Shown here: positions 37,882 to 45,970 of the stretch, one piece after another
Layout: each line of letters starts with the position of its first letter
Numbering within the stretch: position 1 is the stretch's first letter
Source of the DNA: Saprospirales bacterium
GTDB taxonomy: Bacteria; Bacteroidota; Bacteroidia; Chitinophagales; Saprospiraceae
Direction: 5' to 3'
Length of the DNA stretch: 64,000 bases
Assembly (NCBI GenBank): GCA_016719895.1
Contig: JADJYG010000002.1
Location: 92,843-156,842, forward strand
Position numbers and translations under genes: made by a program
The notes under the pieces: generated by a model
Told to the model about the DNA's origin: nothing
The model's database searches: none
What the model saw: only the letters and a program-made list of their open reading frames with translations

Positions 37882-40800
37882 CTAGTCTGTGGCCGTCTGC
37901 AGAAAATCGATGAGCTGGTTCACAAGGTTATCCACCACTGTTTCCGGCTGCGCTGCTTTGCCCGATGCCTTGAAAGTTGCGCGTTCTTTACTCTGGTCGC
38001 TTCTATAAAAATAAGCGGTGACGTGAATATTCTTGCCGTCTTCTTCATATTCGCCGTTCAGGAAATAGTGCAGGCCGGGGGCATCATTTACCGGCCAGAA
38101 AGCGAATCGGAGGGTCGGGCCATACAGCGCTTTCTCCAGTTCGCCGTTTATGGCGCTGGTGAATTTCAGCGGGTCCGTGCGTTTTTTATTGGAAAAAGAC
38201 GACCGGATAATGATCTTTTTAGTCGACGGCAGTACCAGTTGGGCTGTATCGCTCATAATTCCGATTGGAAAATCTTCCATACCGATCAATTTGGGCTCCT
38301 GTTCTTTATTGAGTTCCCTGGCCAGTTTGGGTACGTCTTCGCGCACTTCCTGAAACAATTCTCCCACACTGACATAGCGGTCGCTGTTGCCGGCGGCAAC
38401 CATAGGAATATTGCGCAACAAACTATAGGTGAGCAAGCCATGCCCGAAGCGGGGGTCCTCATAGCTGAATTTGTCGGCCGCGCTGCCCGCCAACACAAAA
38501 AATCCGGAGCGGTCATACATGCGCTCCAAAGCCCGGCGCTGGTCGACGCTCAGGCTTGCGCCTTTCGAGCCCGGTTCGAACGTCTTCACCCACTGGCCGG
38601 AATGGCAGGCGTCGAGGATGAGGATGCGTTTGCGCGCGCTCACCTGGCGAATCCAGGCTTGCAGGGAGTCCTGTGCAATCGCCCTGTCGCGGTTTTGAGC
38701 ATCGTCGAACAGGAAACTATTGTTTTCGGCAGTCAGATAGTAGAACTGACCGTCTTCGCTGTTAGCCGGCCAGGTGGCGCCGTGGCCGGAGAGAAAAACC
38801 AGCAGGACATCCTTGGGTTCGGCCTTGGCCGCAAATTCCTGAAGGGCAGCCCGGATCGCCTTTCGATCCGGACGGACGCCTCCAGGGGCGGTATTCAGGA
38901 GTTTTATTTCCATTCGGGCGCCAAACAGGCCGGAACCGGCCAGCTCCAGCGCTTCCTTGAAGGCGGCAGCATCCTGGTCGGGGAAACGCAGATCGAGCTC
39001 GGCGCCAGTATAATCCGAGGTGCCGACCACGAGGGCATACAGGGTGTTTATGATTTTCTGGTCTTTCAGCGCGTTTAAGCCGGCTATGCGCTGCGGTTTT
39101 GACGGATCGCCCTTTTCTTTTGCCCCGCCGGGAATATATTCCAACAGACAGGGCGGACTCTGCAGCAAGTTTTCAGCATTGGAAAAAACCAGCGACAGGT
39201 GATTGGCGGAATCGGGGTAAAAATATTTGGCATACGGGCTCAGGTCGATTTCGAAGGATTCCAGGCGCTGCGCGTTGGCGTCAGCAATGACTTCCACACG
39301 GCCGTCCAGCAGTACAAGGGCTTCCCCGATGCCGCCGTTGCGTTTTTCCAACCGCACCCGGATTTTATCGCCCGTGAGGGTGGCTTCCAATACGCCCGGA
39401 TAAAGAGCCAGTTCTTTGGCCCCCAGGTCCTCTACAGCGCGGATGTTGCCATCAGAAAGCCCCATCAAGCGGGATAAAAGACCGGGCTCGTAATAGCGCT
39501 TTTTCATCTGATCCAGTTCAACGATCTCAAGTCCTTGCACGTAATACAGCTGGCTCATGGCGCGGGGGGAGCCATCGAAAAGGCCGGAAGGTGTCGTAAC
39601 GACCCAATCGCTGGAGTCGATGGAGATCAATGTGGCGATTTCAGCGCCCGTTTTGCGGTCCCATATCTTTACGGTACCGTCTTTGCTCCCGGTCAGGACG
39701 GTTTTTCCACTGTCGGCCGGTGAAAAGGCTACGGCGCGAATTTCATCGGTATGTTTAAACGTGTGCAGCAAGCCCTCCGTTTTATGGTCCCACAATCTGG
39801 CAATACCGGCGCCGCTGCCGGTCAGGATGAACCGCCCGCCTTCGGGGTCGTCCGGGCCTGCCGGCGAAAACGCCACCGCATGCACCTTATCGCCATACGG
39901 GGCCTGGATGGTCACAATCGGCGTGCCGGACAATTCCCAGAGTTTGCAGCCACCATTATAACTGCCCGTTAATACCGATTCCCCATTTGGCGAGACAGCC
40001 ATGGCCAACACCGGGGAAGACGCCAGAATCGTGTGGAGCACCGCCCCGCTTTTTGTATCAAACACCCTGACGGCGCCGTCGTCGCTTCCGGTCAGAACGA
40101 GTTTTTTCCCGCCGGCAGTGGAAAACGCCACTGAGCGGACGGCGTCGGAATGTTGGCCGAACGTTTGGGCGCGCTGCCCCGTGGAATCCCAAAGTATGGC
40201 GCTCTGGTCATAACTTCCGGTCAAAACCGATTTTCCGTCCGGAGAAAATGCCACGGCAGTAACTTCGTTGCGGTGCCCGGTAAAGGTGCGAATGGCCTGG
40301 CCCGACGCGCTATCCGGCGCCCACTGCTTGGCGCTCATGTCGGCGCTACCCGTCAGGATAGAAAACCCGGCGCCGGCAGGGGAAAACGCTACGGCATTGA
40401 CCCCGGCCAGATGCCAGAACGTACGGACCTGATCACTGCGCATATCCCACAGCGCCGCTTTGGTATCTTCACTGCCGGTTAAAAGGTACCGCCCGTCGGG
40501 CGAACAAGCCAAGGCGTTTACTGGGCTGGAGTGTGCGTGTAAGGTGTTTACGATTTTACCCGACATGTCCCAGACGTTGGCGATCCGGTCCTCGCTACAA
40601 GATAAAAGCAAGGGTTCGCCGTTAGCAACCGGCAAAAAAACAACAGCATTGACGGCCCAGTCGCCATGCCTTGCATCAAATACAAGCTCCGTTTCCCCCG
40701 ACAGGTTCCAGAGCCTGACCGTTCCGTCTGAACTGCCGGTCGCCACACTTTTCCCGCAGCCGGCAACAGAAAAAGCGAGGGAATAGATTTCGCCGGAATG

Positions 40801-41532
40801 CAGCAACGATTTGATCACTTTACCCGCCGCGTGGTCCCAGAGCCGGGCCGTACCGTCATCACAACCGGTGAGGATTTGAGCGCTGCCGGCAGGGGCTGCG
40901 CTGCAGCCGGGCGAAAACGCGACGGCATTGACGGCGGCAGGATGGTTCAGCGTCCGCAGAAGTTTGCCGGAAGCCGGGTCCCAGAGCCGGACCGTTTGGT
41001 CCTTACTACCTGTTACTATATACTTTCCATCCGGCGAATAGGCCACAGCGGTCACTTCGCCGGCATGTTGAAACATGCCCAGGGGCTTGCCGGTCGACCG
41101 TTCCCAAAGCCTGGCGGTATTGTCCCGGCTACCAGTTACGATCTTTTTGCCATCGGGTGAAAACGCCACGGCGGTCACCCGGTTGGTATGCCCGCCAAAT
41201 GTTCGGAGGAGTACCTGATGGAGGTTCCAGAGTTTGGCGGTACCATCATTACTGCCGGTAAGGACATACAGGGAATCGCCGGGGAGCGCTGGGGAAAACG
41301 CTACCGCGCGCACGCTTTCTTTATGCCCGGTGAAGGCGCCGATTTCACGGCCCGACCTGTTCCAGAGCTTGGCGATATTGTCTTTGCTTCCGGTGAGGAT
41401 GTACTTCCCATCGGGCGAACAGGCAACGGAGGTGACCGCATCGGTGTGACCGGTAGGAATGATCAAACGAGGGGACTGGGCGGGCGCATACCATACGCTT
41501 CCTGCCAGGAGCAGCGAAAAAACCGTTTTCAT
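37882..41532 (-). CDS. Secreted WD40-caspase protein (two seven-blade propellers plus C14 peptidase)
   Basis: The protein of about 1,216 residues starts with a signal peptide (MKTVFSLLLAGSVWYAPAQS). Fourteen WD40 repeats follow (about 27-620), each ending in a WD-type pattern such as GTAKLWN or QTVRLWD; the number is exactly two seven-blade propellers. A linker (about 620-830) leads to a caspase-like domain starting ALVVGTSDYTG. The catalytic dyad is present: His in FLSGHGATW and Cys in ILDACHSGQW (codon 38605-38607). A C-terminal domain of about 150 residues follows. A signal peptide on a caspase-fold protein suggests periplasmic or surface action. It is 12 bases behind an OmpA gene, so probably cotranscribed. 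Substrate and trigger are unknown. Confidence 0.88.
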   Translation of the reverse strand: MKTVFSLLLAGSVWYAPAQSPRLIIPTGHTDAVTSVACSPDGKYILTGSKDNIAKLWNRSGREIGAFTGHKESVRAVAFSPALPGDSLYVLTGSNDGTAKLWNLHQVLLRTFGGHTNRVTAVAFSPDGKKIVTGSRDNTARLWERSTGKPLGMFQHAGEVTAVAYSPDGKYIVTGSKDQTVRLWDPASGKLLRTLNHPAAVNAVAFSPGCSAAPAGSAQILTGCDDGTARLWDHAAGKVIKSLLHSGEIYSLAFSVAGCGKSVATGSSDGTVRLWNLSGETELVFDARHGDWAVNAVVFLPVANGEPLLLSCSEDRIANVWDMSGKIVNTLHAHSSPVNALACSPDGRYLLTGSEDTKAALWDMRSDQVRTFWHLAGVNAVAFSPAGAGFSILTGSADMSAKQWAPDSASGQAIRTFTGHRNEVTAVAFSPDGKSVLTGSYDQSAILWDSTGQRAQTFGQHSDAVRSVAFSTAGGKKLVLTGSDDGAVRVFDTKSGAVLHTILASSPVLAMAVSPNGESVLTGSYNGGCKLWELSGTPIVTIQAPYGDKVHAVAFSPAGPDDPEGGRFILTGSGAGIARLWDHKTEGLLHTFKHTDEIRAVAFSPADSGKTVLTGSKDGTVKIWDRKTGAEIATLISIDSSDWVVTTPSGLFDGSPRAMSQLYYVQGLEIVELDQMKKRYYEPGLLSRLMGLSDGNIRAVEDLGAKELALYPGVLEATLTGDKIRVRLEKRNGGIGEALVLLDGRVEVIADANAQRLESFEIDLSPYAKYFYPDSANHLSLVFSNAENLLQSPPCLLEYIPGGAKEKGDPSKPQRIAGLNALKDQKIINTLYALVVGTSDYTGAELDLRFPDQDAAAFKEALELAGSGLFGARMEIKLLNTAPGGVRPDRKAIRAALQEFAAKAEPKDVLLVFLSGHGATWPANSEDGQFYYLTAENNSFLFDDAQNRDRAIAQDSLQAWIRQVSARKRILILDACHSGQWVKTFEPGSKGASLSVDQRRALERMYDRSGFFVLAGSAADKFSYEDPRFGHGLLTYSLLRNIPMVAAGNSDRYVSVGELFQEVREDVPKLARELNKEQEPKLIGMEDFPIGIMSDTAQLVLPSTKKIIIRSSFSNKKRTDPLKFTSAINGELEKALYGPTLRFAFWPVNDAPGLHYFLNGEYEEDGKNIHVTAYFYRSDQSKERATFKASGKAAQPETVVDNLVNQLIDFLQTATD

Positions 41533-41544
41533 GGTTACCAATTT

Positions 41545-42657
41545 TTAGAACGGCACCACCCTGAATTCTGTGCGGCGGTTTTGCGCGTGTTGTTCTTCCG
41601 TACACTCCACGCCGTCATAGCAATTGTTTTTGAGCAGGCTTTCGCCATAGCCGCGGGCAATAAGGCGCGCGGGGCTGATGCCTCTGGACACCAGATAGTC
41701 TACCACCGATTGTGCCCGGCGTTGCGAAAGGTCCATATTGTATTCATTCGACCCGCGGGCATCGGTATGCGCGTTGATTTCGATCCGGATCAAGGGTTTT
41801 TCCGTCATCAGGGCGAGGAGTTTTTCATCGATGATGCTTCTCGAACCGGGCGTCAGGCGCGCGCTTCCCAGCTCGTAAAAGATCGGCAAAACGTTCGGAT
41901 CGGTCAGTTTGCAGTCGATTTCCACCCAAACGGGGTCCATGCCGCCTTTATCTTCCAATACGCGGGTTTTTTCTATGCGGTACAGGGCCTCGACGGTCGT
42001 TTCCCGGACGGTTTCGTCTTTTACCAGCACCCGCCTGGTGACGGCGCGGTATTCTGCAGGGATCTCGATTTCTTTGACCTGTGGCGGTGCGACCAATTCC
42101 TCTTTGGTGATGGTAATGGTCCTGCCACCCTTGGGTTCTGTGGTCACCGTGGCATCCGTTTCCAGCCGTTGTATCGGTATACGGCTTATTTGCTCCGGAT
42201 ATTCCACATAACAGAGCACCATACAATCCCGCGGGTCCTTTGATTTACAATTTTCAACGGAAGATTTTTGTTCGAAGCGGCCGAAGGCCGGTTGCTTGAC
42301 CACTTCCTCCATAGCGGGCGCGAATCGGGCAGGTACAAGGGTGATTTGGTGGTAGGGTTCCTCGGTCTGAATAGTTTCGGTCACCTTTTTGTACACAGCC
42401 GGTACAAACTCATACCGTTTCGAAGCCGGCTTGATCAACACTTGCACCACGGTATCTTTGTACACCGCAGGCACCACTTCCTGCTGTTTGTATGCCGGTC
42501 GGGTAACCACCCTTTTTTCTTCATCGCGCCACTTATCCTCTTTGATGCAACGGATATAACATTTTCCGGGCACCGGATTGGGCGGCAGCCCGTCTTGTGC
42601 AAACACAACAAGCCCGGAGCACAGGTATAAAAAAAGTAAAAGAATCCTGGTTCGCAT
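41545..42657 (-). CDS. OmpA-family peptidoglycan-binding protein
   Basis: The 370-residue protein has a signal peptide (MRTRILLLFLYLCSGLVVFA) and a central region with internal repeats (RPAYKQQEVVPAVYKDTV, VPAVYKKVTETIQTEEPY). The C-terminal OmpA domain (about 255-365) carries the peptidoglycan-binding pattern NAHTDARGSNEYNMDLSQRR and ARGYGESLL. The repeated VPAVYK-type segments are predicted to be extended and may reach across the periplasm. It is followed directly by the WD40-caspase gene, so it may anchor that protein near the cell wall. The start at 42657 is set by the signal peptide; the longer frame to 42798 was rejected. Confidence 0.88.
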   Translation of the reverse strand: MRTRILLLFLYLCSGLVVFAQDGLPPNPVPGKCYIRCIKEDKWRDEEKRVVTRPAYKQQEVVPAVYKDTVVQVLIKPASKRYEFVPAVYKKVTETIQTEEPYHQITLVPARFAPAMEEVVKQPAFGRFEQKSSVENCKSKDPRDCMVLCYVEYPEQISRIPIQRLETDATVTTEPKGGRTITITKEELVAPPQVKEIEIPAEYRAVTRRVLVKDETVRETTVEALYRIEKTRVLEDKGGMDPVWVEIDCKLTDPNVLPIFYELGSARLTPGSRSIIDEKLLALMTEKPLIRIEINAHTDARGSNEYNMDLSQRRAQSVVDYLVSRGISPARLIARGYGESLLKNNCYDGVECTEEQHAQNRRTEFRVVPF

Positions 42658-42881
42658 AGTTATTCCAATTTGGTTAAACTTGTCTACTTTTCGAGCGTGT
42701 CGGGGATTTTCCCGGGTAATCGGGACAAGTACTGCCGGATCTAAAAAGGAGGGCTTTTTTCGTCCGTTTTTACATTTTTGAAGGAGCAGAGCGGGCACTC
42801 CAAATATTTTGAGTCAAACCAAGCGTGTGGTACGGATTACGGGCGGGCAAATCTAAATTAAACTTTAAGAACCGGCAAATT

Positions 42882-43394
42882 ATGTTAAGAAAATCAATAT
42901 ACTATAGTTTGGCACTCGCCGCATGCCTGACTTTCTCCTGCCGCACGAGCCGCTCCGGCGCCCGCCCTCACCAGGCGGCCCCACTGAGCGCACGCCTGGC
43001 CAAGATCAAAATGACCGACCTGAACGGGCGCCCGTTCAGCTTGCAGCAGCTGGCCGGCAAACCGGTATTTCTGAACTTCTGGGCCACCTGGTGCCGGCCG
43101 TGTTTGAGTGAAATGGCGTCGATCGAAACCGTATATCAGCAGTTTAAAAAGGATATCGTGTTTTTGGCGGTCAGCGATGAAGATCCCGGTAAAATCCGTT
43201 CCTTCGCTGCCAAGCAAAATTTCAGTTTTGAATTTGCCCGGCTCGATGCCGCGTTTATTGACGTGTACGTCGTCACGTTGCCCACAACCTTGCTCATCGG
43301 AAGCGACGGGCAGTTGATCGCCGAGGAAGAAGGCCTGCGCATCTGGACCCAATTCAACAACCTGGAAAAGCTAAAAGCGCTGGCGAAAAAATAG
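42882..43394 (+). CDS. TlpA-like thioredoxin-fold lipoprotein
   Basis: This 170-residue protein carries a lipobox (LTFSC, Cys 20), so it is probably a membrane-anchored lipoprotein facing the periplasm. The TlpA/ResA thioredoxin domain spans about 40-165, with the redox motif C71-R-P-C74 in NFWATWCRPCLSEM and the cis-Pro region VTLPTTLLIG. Proteins of this type reduce disulfides, for instance during cytochrome c maturation. It is divergent from the OmpA/WD40-caspase operon, with a 224-base shared upstream region, and stands alone. Confidence 0.9.
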   Translation: MLRKSIYYSLALAACLTFSCRTSRSGARPHQAAPLSARLAKIKMTDLNGRPFSLQQLAGKPVFLNFWATWCRPCLSEMASIETVYQQFKKDIVFLAVSDEDPGKIRSFAAKQNFSFEFARLDAAFIDVYVVTLPTTLLIGSDGQLIAEEEGLRIWTQFNNLEKLKALAKK

Positions 43395-43407
43395 ACCTGC
43401 CCCGGCG

Positions 43408-44556
43408 CTATCCTTTCCCGCCCCGCCGCACGGCATTTTTCCCAAACCGGTTGCGGATGCGGTCCATCGCGGCCAGCAGGCGCGATTCTTTTTCGGTATC
43501 GTCAAACAGGCTGATCTGGCTGGAGCCGGGCACCAGCTCGCTGAAGCGCACGCCAAGCAGGCGCACGGCCTGCCTGCGTTCATACAGGCGCTCGAAAAGC
43601 GACAGGGCGTGCCCGGTAAGCGGGCCATCCTGCGCGGTGAACGGTATTTTGGCCTGTTTGGTAAAGGTATTAAAATCGGCATAGCGGAGTTTGATGGTCA
43701 CGCATGCCGAAAGCTTGCTGAGTGCGCGCAGCTCGTAGGCGAGTTGGGCGGTTTGGCGGCGGATTTCATCCTGCAAAAACCGCAGGTCGATGGTGTCGGC
43801 GTGAAAGGTGCGCTCGGAAGAAATGGAATCCTGCTCGCGGTAAGGCACCACGGGGCTATCGTCTTCGCCGTTGGCTTTTTTCCACATGAGCAGGCCGTGT
43901 TTGCCGAATTCGCGCTCCAGCAGGCGCGGCGGCATGGCGCTGAGGGTCTGGCAGGTGCGCACGCCCAGCAGGGCCAGGCGGCGTTCGGTTTCGCGGCCGA
44001 TGGACGGGATTTTACCCACCGGCAGGGGCGCCAGGAAGGTTTTTTCCATACCGGCGGGTACGAGCTTGGCGCCGTTGGGCTTCACCTCGCCGGCACCGAT
44101 TTTCGACACGGTTTTATTTACCGACAGGCCGAACGACAACGGCAGGCCGGTTTCGCGGATGACGCGTTCGCGCAGTTCGGCGCTCCATTTCCAGCAGCCG
44201 ATATGGCGGTCCATACCCGTCAGATCGAGGTAAAATTCGTCGATGGAGGCCTGCTCGAACAGCGGCGCCTCGGCTTCGATCACGTCGCGCACCAGGGCCG
44301 AGTGTTTGGAATAGGCCTCCATATCGCCCTTCAACACCGTGGCATCGGGGCAGAGCTGCAGAGCCTGGCGCATAGGCATGGCTGAGCGCACGCCGAACGC
44401 GCGCGCCTCGTAGCTGCAGGAAGCCACCACCCCACGATTGCTGCTGCCGCCGATGATCAGCGGTTTGCCGCGCAGGCTGTCGTTGCGCAGGCATTCGACG
44501 GCGACGTAGAAGGCATCGAGGTCGAGGTGGAGAACGGCGCGGTCAAAGGTTGTCAT
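43408..44556 (-). CDS. dinB: DNA polymerase IV (Y family)
   Basis: The 382-residue protein shows all Y-family landmarks: LHLDLDAFYVAVE with the first catalytic Asp, the SCSYEARAFGVRSAMPM segment, QASIDEFYLDLTG with the acidic pair, and the helix-hairpin-helix region (VGKIPSIGRETERRL). It copies past lesions with low fidelity. ATG 44556 (MTTFDRAVLHLDLDAFY) gives the normal N-terminus. A TATCTTTG -7 candidate lies just upstream on the minus strand. It ends 13 bases from the convergent TlpA gene. A DnaE-type polymerase on the same strand starts about 4.5 kb further upstream. Confidence 0.95.
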   Translation of the reverse strand: MTTFDRAVLHLDLDAFYVAVECLRNDSLRGKPLIIGGSSNRGVVASCSYEARAFGVRSAMPMRQALQLCPDATVLKGDMEAYSKHSALVRDVIEAEAPLFEQASIDEFYLDLTGMDRHIGCWKWSAELRERVIRETGLPLSFGLSVNKTVSKIGAGEVKPNGAKLVPAGMEKTFLAPLPVGKIPSIGRETERRLALLGVRTCQTLSAMPPRLLEREFGKHGLLMWKKANGEDDSPVVPYREQDSISSERTFHADTIDLRFLQDEIRRQTAQLAYELRALSKLSACVTIKLRYADFNTFTKQAKIPFTAQDGPLTGHALSLFERLYERRQAVRLLGVRFSELVPGSSQISLFDDTEKESRLLAAMDRIRNRFGKNAVRRGGKG

Positions 44557-44895
44557 AGCCGCATTGAACAGGTAAAAAGCGATCCAAAGATACGATGACA
44601 ACAGCGCTTTCGAAAAGGGGTTTGTCCCGCCGCATATTTCGCAGCATAAAACATCGCAGGCAGAAGCCCGTCATTCCCACCGCGCCACAAACCGCGCCCG
44701 GTACAGCCGGCGCCCAGGCTGGGTATGCCGAGGCAGGTATTGATGTTTTCAGGGAAAATTCAATACGACACATCCGATGATTGAAATCAACAACTTCCCT
44801 GATTGTAATTCCTTGTTTATCAGCGGTAAAAAAGCCTACTTTAAGGCGTATTTACAGACCCCGTATCCGTTGTTTTTTTTCACCATTCCAGCCTT
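44557..44895. other. Divergent intergenic region between dinB and a hypothetical gene
   Basis: Apart from the dinB -7 candidate, nothing with strong support is present. A plus-strand frame from 44777 overlaps the next gene in another frame and is treated as a shadow. Confidence 0.4.
44585..44592 (-). promoter_or_regulatory. -7 box candidate for dinB
   Basis: TATCTTTG on the minus strand matches TAnnTTTG and lies 28 bases before the dinB start. No TTG at the right -33 distance was found, so support is limited. No LexA-type operator was recognised. Confidence 0.4.
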
Positions 44896-45516
44896 ATGCG
44901 TACCTATATTTCGCTGCGTTTGTTTTGCCTTTTTTTTCCGGTCCTGGTGCTGGCCCAATCGCCTGCGCAGGTGGAGGTTGGCTACCGCAAACTTTCGTTT
45001 CTTCCGGTTCAAACCTATGAATGGGGGGGATTTCACCTCCGCCCGCCCTCACACTTCCGCGCCGGCGCCGGCCAATCCTGGCAACGTCTCGGCTTTACGG
45101 GCAACCGACTGGAAAAACAAGTGGCGGCCAACCCCCTCGCTGCGGCGCACATGCAGCGCTACCGGTCCGCCGCATGGGCGGTACTGGGCTGCAGCATTGG
45201 CGGGTCGGGCGCCGGTGTGCTGGCGGTTTTCCATACCATCCCCTATCTCGGCGGCGTTTTCGGGGTATATACCGAACCTAGTTCCACCATCACCCGGCAA
45301 GCGGCGTTCTGGTGGGCAGCCGCGGGCGTATTTACCGCCGGCGGCATTGTTGCGCGCAGACAGGCCACCAAACACCTCCGGCGCGCCGTGTCCGCCTACA
45401 ACGAGGGCCTGACGGCAGCCCCCTCCAGGCCGTCACAACCACCCGTTACCCTGACGCTCCGCCCCGTAGCCGGCGAAACCGGCAGTATCGGCCTGGGGCT
45501 GCAGATACGGTTTTAG
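44896..45516 (+). CDS. Hypothetical membrane protein with signal peptide
   Basis: This 206-residue protein starts with a hydrophobic leader (MRTYISLRLFCLFFPVLVLA). Two hydrophobic segments occur at about 90-112 (WAVLGCSIGGSGAGVLAVF) and 135-153 (AAFWWAAAGVFTAGGIVARR). The C-terminal part ends in a beta-like TGSIGLGLQIRF, as in many outer-membrane or surface proteins. No known family is recognised. The frame is long and its codon use is like its neighbours. It has no close operon partner. Confidence 0.65.
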   Translation: MRTYISLRLFCLFFPVLVLAQSPAQVEVGYRKLSFLPVQTYEWGGFHLRPPSHFRAGAGQSWQRLGFTGNRLEKQVAANPLAAAHMQRYRSAAWAVLGCSIGGSGAGVLAVFHTIPYLGGVFGVYTEPSSTITRQAAFWWAAAGVFTAGGIVARRQATKHLRRAVSAYNEGLTAAPSRPSQPPVTLTLRPVAGETGSIGLGLQIRF

Positions 45517-45668
45517 AATAGGCCGGGGCGTTTGATTTCCAACCGTATTTATGCAGGGAAAATGGGAAAAACGGTGCCGGAAACCCGGAATGCGACCTTA
45601 TCCGGGTGCCCGGCGAAGCAGGTTTTTGTTAATAATATTGAAAATCAATTTTTTACAAATTAAACGCA

Positions 45669-45676
45669 TACCTTTG
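45669..45676 (+). promoter_or_regulatory. -7 box of the cold-shock gene
   Basis: TACCTTTG matches the Bacteroidota -7 consensus TAnnTTTG and lies 40 bases before the cold-shock start codon. The region upstream is AT-rich; the nearest TTG (45638-45640) is 28 bases away, longer than ideal. Confidence 0.55.
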
Positions 45677-45716
45677 TGCCGGCGCATTGCCATATCACCA
45701 TTTTCAATTTTTACCA

Positions 45717-45908
45717 ATGTATAGTGGAACAGTAAAGTTTTTCAATGAGTCCAAAGGATTTGGCTTCATTGTAGACAACTCCTCCCAGGAGGAAATTTTC
45801 GTACACGTCAGCGGGTTGATCGACAACATCCGCGAAGGCGACCAGGTCACGTTCAACACCGAACGCGGCAAAAAAGGAATGAATGCAGTAGATGTCAAGA
45901 TCGCCTAA
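45717..45908 (+). CDS. Cold-shock domain protein (CspA family)
   Basis: This 63-residue single-domain protein binds single-stranded nucleic acid. RNP1 (KGFGFIV) and RNP2 (EIFVHVSGL) motifs are present, starting MYSGTVKFFNESKGFGF. The length is typical of bacterial cold-shock proteins. The ATG at 45717 is preferred over a start at 45687, which adds a non-family tail and would fall too close to the promoter. It is followed by a strong terminator at 45941-45970. Confidence 0.95.
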   Translation: MYSGTVKFFNESKGFGFIVDNSSQEEIFVHVSGLIDNIREGDQVTFNTERGKKGMNAVDVKIA

Positions 45909-45940
45909 GCGACCGGGCGTTTAATTGATAAAGTCCTACG

Positions 45941-45970
45941 CCCCCGGTGGTTCGCCGCCGGGGGTTTTTT
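45941..45970 (+). terminator. Intrinsic terminator of the cold-shock gene with TTCG tetraloop
   Basis: cccccggtgg pairs with ccgccggggg around ttcg (10-bp stem, one wobble), followed by six T. It is a textbook terminator. Its tail touches the stop codon of the convergent dnaE gene (45969-45971). Confidence 0.9.

Noticed and set aside
44777..45412. 211-codon plus-strand frame overlapping the hypothetical gene at 44896
   Set aside because: It is a different frame of the same bases, highly Pro/Arg-rich, whereas 44896-45516 has a signal peptide and membrane segments.
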